Shown: positions 7,587 through 14,807, counted from the first letter of the stretch. The stretch: 35,258 bases of DNA from Flavobacterium sp. (GCF_024642105.1 NZ_JAHEBT010000057.1:57955-93212), one strand, 5' to 3'. Numbers and translations: made by a program. Notes: generated by a model from the letters alone, not told the origin.

Positions 7587-8825
7587 TTATTCAAATTTAT
7601 TACTCAATATTTTCATTTGATGTTTTACTGATTCATTTTGAATTTTTGCATAATGTTGGGTTTGGGTGATTCGTTTATGTCCCATAACGTTGGAAATTAT
7701 TTCTAATGGTACATTGTTGGCTAAGGTTATTGTGGTTGCAAAAGTATGTCTAGCTACATACCATGTTAAGTTTTTATTTATACCACAGATATCTGCAATC
7801 TCTTTTAGATACAAATTCATATTAGAATTACTTCTATCTGGAATAAGTCTATTTAGTTTAACACATTCAAAATCATCTTTGTATTTTTCTAGAATTCGTT
7901 TTAATTGCGGTAGGACAAAAACATCCGAATTAGTATTTGTCTTTTGTCTTTTTGTTTTAATCCACCAATCATTTTCATTTTCTTTAATTAGATTATCGGT
8001 AGTTAATTTCATTGCATCACATGGAGCATAACTTGTATAGCAGCTAAATAAGAAAATGTCTTTAGCAACATCTAATCTTCGATTTTCAAATTTTTTTTCT
8101 TCAATTTTTTTAAGTTCATCCATGGTTAGAAAAATTGTATCCACATCAGTTAATTTTTCGTTATACATATTGAAAGGATTGTGGTTTATTTCTCCAGTTT
8201 TAATAAAATAGTTTAACATACTGTTTATATTACGGATGTACTTAACTGCTGTATTATTACCTAATCCTTTTTTACCATTATGCTCTCTAATATAACGTAG
8301 GTAATTATCGAGGCTATAGACAAACTTTCTATCTACTTCTTCATAATTTATGTTTTTTTTATTTTGAATTTTTTCAAGGAAATCAGACACAACATCAACC
8401 ATACGAGAATATTTTTCTAATGAGCCAACTGAGCGTTCCCCTTTGTCAACTCTTTGGCTAAAATAGTTATTGTGTTCTCTTAACAAGTATAATAATGTAA
8501 TTTTAGATTCTATCTTGATGTTAAAACATAGTTTTTTTAAATCTGATGCAGTTAATGTTTGAACAGAGTTTTCTTTTAAAAATTCATTATATTTTCTTTC
8601 AATATTAGTTGAGAAGGAGTAGATATAAGTGCTCAGGGAATTTTCATTTTCTATTCTTGAAGGTTTTCTTAGATAGTCGGTTTTAATCCATCTTTCTGGA
8701 GATAAATATCTTCCTGTAGAAAATGAACATTGTGAATTACCTAGTTTAATTCTTCCGTAAATAGCTATTAATCCATCTCGGTTTTTATCTCCCTTTTGGA
8801 AGAATGATACTTTTAATTTTTTCAT
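7587..8825 (-). CDS. IntDOT-like tyrosine recombinase (integrase)
   Basis: A 412-aa site-specific integrase of the Bacteroidota type: N-terminal arm-binding domain (1-90), SAM-like core-binding domain (about 105-215), catalytic domain (about 220-405). Visible catalytic parts are K in the KTKRQKTNT segment, R359 in ARHTFATT, H383 in MGHKRITQTQHY and the nucleophile Y392. The usual box I arginine (TGLRxSD) is replaced: the segment reads TSYAPCD, with A267 at that place. The first His of HxxR is Tyr (Y356). IntDOT of CTnDOT is also known to lack Arg I, so this is a subfamily trait and not decay. It should catalyse integration and excision of the 3.7-9.0 kb element. The promoter lies at 8851-8858. 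Confidence 0.88.
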   Translation of the reverse strand: MKKLKVSFFQKGDKNRDGLIAIYGRIKLGNSQCSFSTGRYLSPERWIKTDYLRKPSRIENENSLSTYIYSFSTNIERKYNEFLKENSVQTLTASDLKKLCFNIKIESKITLLYLLREHNNYFSQRVDKGERSVGSLEKYSRMVDVVSDFLEKIQNKKNINYEEVDRKFVYSLDNYLRYIREHNGKKGLGNNTAVKYIRNINSMLNYFIKTGEINHNPFNMYNEKLTDVDTIFLTMDELKKIEEKKFENRRLDVAKDIFLFSCYTSYAPCDAMKLTTDNLIKENENDWWIKTKRQKTNTNSDVFVLPQLKRILEKYKDDFECVKLNRLIPDRSNSNMNLYLKEIADICGINKNLTWYVARHTFATTITLANNVPLEIISNVMGHKRITQTQHYAKIQNESVKHQMKILSNKFE

Positions 8826-8850
8826 AAACTTTTTTATTAATTTTAAGTTG

Positions 8851-8899
8851 CAAAATTACTTTCAAAAGTTGCTAAGCACCAGTAATTGTTAACAATTGT
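8851..8899 (-). promoter_or_regulatory. Integrase promoter with -7 box and shared palindrome
   Basis: TAATTTTG (minus strand, 8851-8858) fits TAnnTTTG. ATTGTTAACAAT (8885-8896; the 15-base identity with the HTH promoter ends at 8899) lies 26 bases upstream of it. The arrangement duplicates that at 6626-6671. Confidence 0.55.
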
Positions 8900-8908
8900 C
8901 ATCTTTTT

Positions 8909-8954
8909 GGTACCCTTAAAAGTATTTAATAATACAGGGTACCAAATAGGGTAC
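8909..8954. repeat. Inverted/direct repeat cluster near the integrase start (candidate attP arm sites)
   Basis: GGTACCCT (8909-8916) and AGGGTACC (8936-8943) are perfect inverted repeats 19 bp apart, and AGGGTAC recurs at 8948-8954. A further palindrome, GACAATTGTC, lies at 9015-9024. Such clusters beside an integrase gene often are integrase or excisionase binding sites. Confidence 0.4.
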
Positions 8955-9073
8955 TTGTTAAATCAGATAGAATGTGTTTAATGAAATAATAAATCATTAA
9001 TCATCTTATCTGAAGACAATTGTCAGGTACTGTAAAATATAGGATTTTATGAAATAAGGAAAGAATTGAAATG

Positions 9074-9099
9074 AAAAAAGCACCTCGTTGAGGTGCTTT
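9074..9099 (-). terminator. Rho-independent terminator, minus strand
   Basis: AAAGCACCTC (9077-9086), loop GTT, GAGGTGCTTT (9090-9099): a perfect 10-bp stem. On the minus strand it is followed by a run of T (complement of the A run 9074-9079). It directly follows the tRNA-Ser-like 3' end, as terminators of tRNA genes do. Confidence 0.8.
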
Positions 9100-9101
9100 C
9101 A

Positions 9102-9124
9102 GCGGAGAGAGAGGATTATGAACC
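9102..9124 (-). other. tRNA-Ser 3'-end remnant (attR-like junction)
   Basis: Read on the minus strand, this is GGTTCATAATCC followed by TCTCTCTCCGC. It resembles the T-arm and acceptor end of a bacterial tRNA-Ser (expected GGTTCGAATCCC then TCTCTCTCCGC), with an altered T-loop. No anticodon arm or D arm lies upstream, so it is not a whole tRNA. A 3' end kept beside its own terminator but cut off from its body is what the far (attR) edge of an element integrated in a tRNA gene looks like. The intact tRNA would then lie to the right, outside the window. The inverted repeat GGATTATG/CATAACC (9113-9130) overlaps the junction. Confidence 0.5.
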
Positions 9125-9282
9125 ATAACCACTAAACTCCTGTATATCAAGTATTTTACTTCTCTATTTCTCTTTGGAAACCCCCTTAGAAACCAAGCAG
9201 CCAAAAGGAGGGCTTGATTGTCCAGTTTGAGTTTCTTTAGGTTTCACAAAGATAATGAACCTAATTAATTTATCATAGTGAT

Positions 9283-10308
9283 TTATGATTTTTTAACCCA
9301 CTCATTAAATTCATTCTCCAATTGTTCAGCAAATCCCATAAGCTCTTCAAACGAAGGGATATCTTTATAAATCATTACAGCAGTTCGAGTATAGTCTCCA
9401 CGCCAATCTGTCCAGCTTTCTTTTGATGGAACAACACGCACGCCCTTACTTGAGATCCCTGCATAATCCAAAGTGTTATAACGAAAAAAAGTTTGCCGAT
9501 GCTCCACAACCATTTGCAAAAGTTCACGATTATATTTTATTCGTTCAAAAACACCTGCGTTATAAAGTTTCAAAAGATCGTAATAATGCCTACTCTTTCT
9601 TTCGCTGCCTTTGTTAAACCCTTCAAGTGTTTCGTGAATGAAAAGTAGCTTTTCTAGAAAGGTACGCTCTGGTGCTAAAGTGGATATATTAAATGAGCCA
9701 TCTCCCAAAAGGTCTTCAAACACTTCATAAATTATCGGTGTTATTTTTCTTTCTTCATTTGGAATTTCGTCAGCCCTCGGAACCAGCTCAATTAAAACAA
9801 CAGGAAGCAATCCTCCTAATTCATTTTTAAGTGTACCAGGATATTCAAATTCTATATTGATTTCATTACCCTTTTGAATTGGCTTGAGAGTGAATTCTGC
9901 GGGGTTTAGATGCTCTGCGATTTTTTCTTGTAAAATTGGCAGAAGTATCTCCATAATAAAAGAGGCACTTTTATCTTCTAGTTCTACTAAACGCGTCTTT
10001 CGTTGTGTGTTAGATGTTGCATCCTCCGCACCATGAGGCGGCTGTTGTCCGAATACTTTTCGGTTAATCGCAATATCTATATCTTCTGAAAAACGCTCAA
10101 TCAAACCCCAAGCTTTCGACAAAGATGTGCCTCCCTTGAAGGTGATATTTCCTTTCAATTCAGGAATTTCATTCAGCAAATTGAGTGTCCAGCAGACCCA
10201 AAAATCTTTTTCAATTACTGCGGCAGGCAAAGGTGTCTCCATTCTTTCTGCTGCTTGACGACAATATAAGTTTCTCTCGACAGATGATAACTGTATAAAT
10301 GTATTCAT
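9283..10308 (-). CDS. AbiEii/AbiGii-family nucleotidyltransferase toxin
   Basis: A 341-aa protein with the AbiEii nucleotidyltransferase signature: FKGGTSLSKAW (G59-G60) followed by RFSEDIDIAI with D76 and D78 as metal ligands. AbiEii is the toxin of type IV AbiE toxin-antitoxin systems that stop phage growth by abortive infection; it is a nucleotidyltransferase, and related toxins modify tRNA. The start is three bases after the antitoxin stop, so the pair is one operon with the usual antitoxin-first order. It is the gene next to the element's left edge, a common place for such cargo. Confidence 0.88.
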   Translation of the reverse strand: MNTFIQLSSVERNLYCRQAAERMETPLPAAVIEKDFWVCWTLNLLNEIPELKGNITFKGGTSLSKAWGLIERFSEDIDIAINRKVFGQQPPHGAEDATSNTQRKTRLVELEDKSASFIMEILLPILQEKIAEHLNPAEFTLKPIQKGNEINIEFEYPGTLKNELGGLLPVVLIELVPRADEIPNEERKITPIIYEVFEDLLGDGSFNISTLAPERTFLEKLLFIHETLEGFNKGSERKSRHYYDLLKLYNAGVFERIKYNRELLQMVVEHRQTFFRYNTLDYAGISSKGVRVVPSKESWTDWRGDYTRTAVMIYKDIPSFEELMGFAEQLENEFNEWVKKS

Positions 10309-10311
10309 AGT

Positions 10312-10917
10312 TTATTTTTCATTTATGATTGAGCGCATGATTTTGGCAATCCATACTGGAGCAAACTGAATCTGTTTTTTGATGTGTTTGATATCTTGTT
10401 CTTCTATCTTGCTCCTAATCTGCTTTATCATTTCATCAGTTATATTATCTTTTCCTATTTGTCTAAGTGCATGAAGAATTAATCCTGCTTTGGTTCCAGC
10501 ACCAATCATATTTTTAGGAGTTGTTGGTTTGAGTATTATTTCTTGTTTCCCGATCCGTATAGTCTTTTTTGGGCCGTTTGTATAAAGCTCAATTCGCATA
10601 GGAATCTGCGTTGACAGTCCGAGTAGATTGGCAGCGTATGCTCCTGTGGGCTGAACTTCTATTGCATCTGATGCTTTTATTGCTTCAATGATCTTTTGAG
10701 TTGTAGGCATAATAGCACCAAGTTTCGGATGGACTTCAGGCAAATCATAAAGGCCATGTGTCAATCTTCGGATAACTTTTTTTTGCACCAATCTACTAAG
10801 TGCAGATGTTACCACGCTGACATCATCGGCTTTAGAGGAAAAATACTTTGAGGTAAAAACAAAACCTTTTCCTTTTGCCTTGATCAGTTCTTGTATTTTA
10901 CTTTCAGTTAACTGCAT
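10312..10917 (-). CDS. AbiEi-type antitoxin / transcriptional repressor (DUF6088-like)
   Basis: A 201-aa protein. An N-terminal winged helix (about 15-60: FVFTSKYFS...ALSRLVQKKVIRRLTHGLYDLP) is followed by the AbiEi-type C-terminal region (EVQPTGAYAANLLGLSTQIP). In characterised AbiE systems the antitoxin neutralises the toxin without stable binding and represses its own promoter through inverted repeats. A perfect 9-bp inverted repeat lies 20 bp upstream and covers the -7 box, in keeping with autoregulation. Confidence 0.85.
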   Translation of the reverse strand: MQLTESKIQELIKAKGKGFVFTSKYFSSKADDVSVVTSALSRLVQKKVIRRLTHGLYDLPEVHPKLGAIMPTTQKIIEAIKASDAIEVQPTGAYAANLLGLSTQIPMRIELYTNGPKKTIRIGKQEIILKPTTPKNMIGAGTKAGLILHALRQIGKDNITDEMIKQIRSKIEEQDIKHIKKQIQFAPVWIAKIMRSIINEK

Positions 10918-10936
10918 AATTTTCTTCTTTGTTTTC

Positions 10937-10983
10937 GTGACAAATATACACTATTATTTGTCACCATAAAACAAATTTGTCAG
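10937..10983 (-). promoter_or_regulatory. AbiE promoter and operator
   Basis: GTGACAAAT (10937-10945), 10-bp spacer, ATTTGTCAC (10956-10964) is a perfect inverted repeat, with a further TTTGTCA half-site at about 10976. On the minus strand TATATTTG (10941-10948) matches the -7 consensus and lies inside one arm, so a bound repressor would block transcription. Confidence 0.6.
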
Positions 10984-11048
10984 TTTAAAAACAAATCATA
11001 GTGCACATACACACAAATTCTTAAATTCCGAAATTCTTTGGATTTCGA

Positions 11049-11064
11049 TTGGGTAAACACCCAA
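11049..11064. repeat. Small hairpin in the 10918-11284 gap
   Basis: TTGGGT-AAAC-ACCCAA, a 6-bp stem with a 4-base loop. It lies between the AbiE promoter and the long palindrome in a stretch without genes. It is not followed by a T run in either direction, so it is not an evident terminator. Confidence 0.4.
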
Positions 11065-11133
11065 AATTTGAAACTCCCCTCAAAAACACCGCAAACCCTT
11101 GCAAATAGGCAGTTTTCTAAAATCATATCTAGG

Positions 11134-11178
11134 TTGGCAAATGGCAAGGTATATATATATATCCTTGCCAATTGCCAA
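11134..11178. repeat. 45-bp cruciform-prone palindrome with TA-repeat centre
   Basis: Left arm TTGGCAAATGGCAAGG (11134-11149) and right arm CCTTGCCAATTGCCAA (11163-11178) pair with one mismatch around a 13-base TA-repeat loop, itself self-complementary. Each arm holds two TGGCAA units. It lies in the 367-bp gap before the rteC-like gene. It could be an operator, a recombination or nicking site, or an origin-type structure. Confidence 0.75.
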
Positions 11179-11284
11179 GTGGGTGATTTTACCATTTAAG
11201 CTAACAAAAAGTATTTTTTGTTTTGACCTCATTTGACAAATGACTTTCGTTATTATTATCATTTTTTAACAAAACGTATAAGTC

Positions 11285-11677
11285 ATGAAAGAATTATTAA
11301 ACAATGCATTGGAGCAATTGAAAATTGCCCGAATTAATGTCAATCCTCGAACCCTTAGAAAACAGATTTCACTTTTTGAGATTGACGATTCACAAGAGGT
11401 TGAATTTAACGGTTTAAAATCAACTGTCACCTATCACGAATACCTCTACACCTTCTACTTACCCTGTAAAAGGCTTGTAGACGAAATGATGAACAACTCC
11501 CTCAATCAAGCGGATTCCATTAAAAGAGAATTTGACTTATACTGTTTCGAGATCAGGGAATTTCGACAACGGTTTTTCCCAAAAGACTATGTAGAGGTAT
11601 TGCTTCATCGTGTAGAGCTCCATAAATCCACTTCCAGAGAGCTCGTAAACAGTGAAGTCATAAAAAAAAATTCTTGA
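11285..11677 (+). CDS. RteC-like regulator, N-terminal half (gene split by frameshift)
   Basis: 130 aa. The frame ends seven codons after the start of an A9 run (11662-11670). Skipping one base there continues without a stop into the next frame (KKILDYFTVQYQ, then the 11700 ORF), giving about 286 aa, the usual length of RteC-family proteins. The half is helical and basic, with no membrane segment. RteC controls excision functions in CTnDOT-type elements. It may be a pseudogene, a homopolymer sequencing error, or a gene using slippage at the A run. Confidence 0.55.
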   Translation: MKELLNNALEQLKIARINVNPRTLRKQISLFEIDDSQEVEFNGLKSTVTYHEYLYTFYLPCKRLVDEMMNNSLNQADSIKREFDLYCFEIREFRQRFFPKDYVEVLLHRVELHKSTSRELVNSEVIKKNS

Positions 11678-11699
11678 CTATTTTACCGTTCAGTATCAA

Positions 11700-12131
11700 A
11701 TGCTCGAACTTTTAGAACAGCTCTACTTGCATCGCATCTCGCATTTGAACAAATACGCCACAAGGCAAGTCGCACTGCAAAACAACCAGGATTTATCCAT
11801 CCCAACAAAACAAGAGTTATCGGCCTACATGTCAGGTCAACTATCGTTATTTCCAAAAGGCAGTGGAATGACCCTCATCCAATGGCAACGGGATAAAGTC
11901 GCGTTTATTGAGCTTTTTGTATCGGTTTACGAGAGTAATTCCGTTAAGGCGATAGATCGCCCTAAAATCACCAAGAAGGAGTTTTTTGGGATCCTAATGT
12001 GGTTTTTCAATATCCAGATTGGAAACATCGATTCTACGTTGCAAGCGGCAAAAAATAGAAAAATTGAACAAAAGCCCTACTTGAAAGAGCTCATGGAGGT
12101 TTTCGATAATTATTGCGCCAGGGGTCTTTGA
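11700..12131 (+). CDS. RteC-like regulator, C-terminal half
   Basis: 143 aa from the first ATG, but the frame is open from 11664 just behind the A9 run, so this is best read as the second half of the gene that starts at 11285. The C-terminal segment (TLIQWQRDKVAFIELFVSVYE; FNIQIGNIDS; NRKIEQKPYLKEL) follows the RteC pattern of a W..sk..l.EL block, an Fnidlgn block and an RK..r..fLdeL block. It is followed by an excisionase-like gene and a primase gene, matching the regulatory area of Bacteroidota integrative elements. The assignment is by eye. Confidence 0.5.
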   Translation: MLELLEQLYLHRISHLNKYATRQVALQNNQDLSIPTKQELSAYMSGQLSLFPKGSGMTLIQWQRDKVAFIELFVSVYESNSVKAIDRPKITKKEFFGILMWFFNIQIGNIDSTLQAAKNRKIEQKPYLKELMEVFDNYCARGL

Positions 12132-12139
12132 AAAAAATC

Positions 12140-12163
12140 ATTGTAGTACAATTGTAGTACAAT
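12140..12163. promoter_or_regulatory. Two overlapping palindromes upstream of the excisionase-like gene
   Basis: ATTGTAGTACAAT occurs at 12140-12152 and again at 12151-12163, overlapping by two bases (11-bp period). Each is a perfect palindrome around a central G. An 11-bp step puts both sites on one face of the helix, as expected for cooperative binding by a dimeric regulator. They lie 56 bp before the 12219 gene. Confidence 0.55.
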
Positions 12164-12218
12164 AAGCAAGCTGAAAAGTGTTGGTAGCATTGCAGCCTAA
12201 TTAATTTATAGGCAGCTT

Positions 12219-12527
12219 ATGTGGGAAAACAAAACCAATAGTACAGAAATACCTAGCATTAAATTGCTGGAAGAAAGACTTATGAAAGTTGAGCGTATCC
12301 TGAGCCAACTTGCTGAAGAAGTAAAAGAACCTAAGAAGGAAATGAAATACCTGGATGTTGCCAGTGCGGCAAAAATCCTGGGACTTTCTAGAGCACAAAT
12401 GTACATCCTCATGAGAGACGGCAAATTGCCCTACACTCATGTGGGTCGGCAGCGGCGACTGATTTTATCAGACCTGGTCAACTATGTGAAAAAAGGCTAC
12501 CAGCCTGCTAGAAAATCAATCATTTAA
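12219..12527 (+). CDS. Excisionase-like HTH_17 DNA-binding protein
   Basis: A 102-aa protein. Residues 14-40 form a coiled coil (LLEERLMKVERILSQLAEEV). Residues 43-92 form an HTH_17 domain: MKYLDVASAAKILGLSRAQM (helix-turn-helix), DGKLPYTHVGRQRRL (wing) and ILSDLVNYVKKG (last helix). Typical of excisionases and regulators of Bacteroidota integrative elements. It is followed after 19 bp by the primase-helicase gene, so probably co-transcribed, and preceded by paired palindromes that may be its operator. Confidence 0.82.
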   Translation: MWENKTNSTEIPSIKLLEERLMKVERILSQLAEEVKEPKKEMKYLDVASAAKILGLSRAQMYILMRDGKLPYTHVGRQRRLILSDLVNYVKKGYQPARKSII

Positions 12528-12546
12528 CCTTCTTACAACTTTTTAT

Positions 12547-14622
12547 ATGTCACTCAATAAAGATTCAATTCTTCAAGCAACCAACAACGGATTAAGCATT
12601 TTTAAACACTTCCTCGGAAGTAAATTTTCAAAGGTTGGGAAATCCTTTAAAAGCCCGTTTTATCAGGATTCAAAAGCATCATGCTATTTGTATTTTGATA
12701 AGAAATCATCTATTTACAAGTTCAAGGATTTCGGGGATGCCGAATACAGTGGCGATTGCTTTTTCTTTGTCAGTAAAATATTTGGACTCAGCTGTGATGA
12801 CCGACAAGATTTCATTAAAATCTTAGAAATCATAGACAACGAACTAGGCCTTTGCCTGGAAGATAACGACCAAAAGGTAAATCGGATTGTAAGGGATACC
12901 AAAGGTGAAGTTCAAAGAGCCTCCTCCCTACCTTCCATTCATGATGGATTTGAAACAGCGAAAACCAAATTGCCGATTCAAACCAGGGAATTCAACGAAA
13001 GTGAAATTCTATTTTGGGCGCAATACGGAATTACCAGAGACATTTTAGATCGCTTCAATGTAACGGCCATTGAACGCTTTATTGGTATTGGCAAAGACGG
13101 CAGTGAATATGCCCTAGGAAGCACCGATGAGCAACCCATGTTTGGTTACAATGGAAGAAGGTACACGAAACTTTATCGACCCTTTTCGAAGTTGCGCTTT
13201 TTGTACACAGGCGAAGTAACCGAGAGCTATGTGTTTGGATTTGACCAATTGCCGATTAGAGGCGATGTACTTTTCATTACAGGTGGAGAAAAAGATGTGT
13301 TGAGTTTGGTTTCCCATGGTTTTCATGCCATTTGTTTTAACAGTGAAACGGCTCACATTCCAAAGAATTTAATCAGGGGCTTGGGTTACCGATTCAAGCA
13401 CATCACCCTACTATACGATGTTGATCAAACGGGTAAAGCATCTATGGAGAAGCTTACCAAAGATTTAAAAGAATACCAGCTTAAAAGTTTACTCCTGCCA
13501 CTATCGGGCGATAAAACAGAGAAAGACATTTCAGATTTTTTTCGCTTGAACCATTCGGCAGATGATTTGATGATGCTGTTTCGTGAAATGCTCGATCACT
13601 TGTACGAGGACACCATTGCAGTAATGAAGAGCTGCGAAATTGATTTTGACAATCCACCAAAAGCACCCGAACCGCTCATTACCATAAACGACGTTACCAT
13701 TGGTACACCTGGAAACATTGTTTGTGTGGCTGGATCCGAAGGCAGCGGTAAAACCAATTATTTAGGAGGCATTCTTTCTGGAGCCATTAAACCAGGTGAA
13801 ATAGAAATTGACACCCTAGGAACCACCATCAAAGAAAACATTGAGCAGCGAGCTGTATTGCTTTACGATACAGAGCAATCGGAATTTCAGTTGTACAAGA
13901 ATCTAACCTACATTATTCGCAGGTCTTCTCAAGAAAAACCACCGTCCTGGTTCAAAGCTTTTTGCTTGGTGGGTATTTCAAGAAGTGAGCGCATGAATTT
14001 GATCCTGGAATCCATGGATCGGTTCTTTTATGAGCACGGTGGTATTCACATGGTGGTCATTGATGGTATTGCCGATTTGCTGGGAGCCGTAAACGATGAA
14101 GAAAGCTCCGTGAAATTGGTTGAGGAACTATTTCGAATGGCAGCCATTTACAATACTGTTATTATTTGTGTATTGCACCTTGCGCCATCGGGCATGAAAC
14201 TTCGCGGACACCTTGGATCAGAGGTTCAGCGAAAGGCCGCAGGTATTTTATTGATTGAAAAAGATGATAACAACAATTGCAGCGTGGTAAAAGCACTAAA
14301 AGTTCGTGATGGTTCGCCTTTAGATGTACCCATGATGCAATTTGGCTGGAGTAAAACCGAAGGCCGACATGTTTACCTGGGTGAAAAGAGCAAAGAGGAT
14401 TCTGAAATCAGAAAAACCAGTGAGCTGAAGGATGTAGCAAACGAAATTTTCAAGAACCGTGTGTACATCAGCAACCAAAACCTATACAAAGCACTCATGG
14501 AAAGCATGGATGTAAAAGAAAGAACCGCTAGATCGTATATCAAATTCATGCGCGAGAATGGAATCATCGAGAAAAATCCCTCAAATGTGCTAGAATACTG
14601 CCTAGTTACCATGCCTTTCTAA
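12547..14622 (+). CDS. TOPRIM primase fused to RecA-like helicase ATPase
   Basis: A 691-aa protein. The N-terminal 35-85 region (FKSPFYQDSKASCYLYF...GDCFFFV) resembles the CHC2-type primase domain without the zinc Cys/His set. TOPRIM: E248 in ITGGEKDV, D291 and D293 in LLYDVDQTG. RecA-like ATPase: Walker A GSEGSGKT with K402, Walker B VVIDG with D506. A C-terminal winged helix follows (about 630-690: NRVYISNQNLYKAL...RTARSYIKFM). It is like a T7 gp4-style primase-helicase and probably starts replication of the element. A strong terminator follows within 100 bp. Confidence 0.85.
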   Translation: MSLNKDSILQATNNGLSIFKHFLGSKFSKVGKSFKSPFYQDSKASCYLYFDKKSSIYKFKDFGDAEYSGDCFFFVSKIFGLSCDDRQDFIKILEIIDNELGLCLEDNDQKVNRIVRDTKGEVQRASSLPSIHDGFETAKTKLPIQTREFNESEILFWAQYGITRDILDRFNVTAIERFIGIGKDGSEYALGSTDEQPMFGYNGRRYTKLYRPFSKLRFLYTGEVTESYVFGFDQLPIRGDVLFITGGEKDVLSLVSHGFHAICFNSETAHIPKNLIRGLGYRFKHITLLYDVDQTGKASMEKLTKDLKEYQLKSLLLPLSGDKTEKDISDFFRLNHSADDLMMLFREMLDHLYEDTIAVMKSCEIDFDNPPKAPEPLITINDVTIGTPGNIVCVAGSEGSGKTNYLGGILSGAIKPGEIEIDTLGTTIKENIEQRAVLLYDTEQSEFQLYKNLTYIIRRSSQEKPPSWFKAFCLVGISRSERMNLILESMDRFFYEHGGIHMVVIDGIADLLGAVNDEESSVKLVEELFRMAAIYNTVIICVLHLAPSGMKLRGHLGSEVQRKAAGILLIEKDDNNNCSVVKALKVRDGSPLDVPMMQFGWSKTEGRHVYLGEKSKEDSEIRKTSELKDVANEIFKNRVYISNQNLYKALMESMDVKERTARSYIKFMRENGIIEKNPSNVLEYCLVTMPF

Positions 14623-14648
14623 CAATATTCGGAGTTTTTACTACGAAA

Positions 14649-14712
14649 TTACCAGATTTAGTCCCCCTTTTCTGGTAAAAGTCCTGCGGTTTTCCGTGGG
14701 ACTTTCTTTTTT
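14649..14712 (+). terminator. Rho-independent terminator preceded by a second hairpin
   Basis: The terminator stem AAAGTCC (14678-14684) pairs with GGACTTT (14699-14705), continued inward by two G-U pairs and CGG/CCG around a TTTT loop, and followed by CTTTTTT. Just before it, TTACCAGA (14649-14656) and TCTGGTAA (14671-14678) form another 8-bp hairpin sharing its last base with the terminator stem. It separates the primase gene from the restriction operon. Confidence 0.75.
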
Positions 14713-14799
14713 ACCACGCGGTTCCGCAGTATTACTCACTTTGACCTTAAATGGCAGAAAAATTTCAAAATAAGGTATTAAATAGCAATATTTATTTCC

Positions 14800-14807
14800 T
14801 ATTTTTG
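14800..14807 (+). promoter_or_regulatory. Probable -7 box of the restriction-modification operon
   Basis: TATTTTTG fits TAnnTTTG, 32 bp before the XRE gene. The AT-rich stretch just upstream (14775-14800) has an imperfect inverted repeat (GGTATTAAATA / TATTTATTTCC) that could be the regulator's site. Confidence 0.45.

Larger units (their letters stand above)
3686..8960 (-). mobile_element. Small AT-rich integrative element with IntDOT-like integrase and a polymerase-like gene
   Basis: Six minus-strand genes, from the integrase at the right to a polymerase-like gene at the left, sit between the chromosomal adhesin/porP pair and a tRNA-linked boundary. Base composition drops visibly (long A/T runs, codons ending A/T) compared with both sides. 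The edges are approximate: no convincing direct repeat marks the ends. The content (integrase, two small HTH proteins, replication-like gene, iterons) fits a small integrative or mobilizable element with its own replication functions. No relaxase or conjugation gene is visible, so any transfer would need a helper. Confidence 0.6.

Noticed and set aside
3628..9049. TACTGTA at 3628-3634 and 9028-9034, each followed by GGATTT, as direct att repeats of the small element
   Set aside because: Only 7 bp with unequal spacing in AT-rich DNA; chance is a sufficient explanation. True ends need an empty-site comparison.
9001..9204. 67-aa open frame on the minus strand at the element junction
   Set aside because: It runs through the terminator hairpin and the tRNA-like remnant, and the product has no recognisable features.
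10980..11262. Minus-strand open frames in the gap before the rteC-like gene
   Set aside because: They span the long palindrome, mutually overlap and show no coding character.
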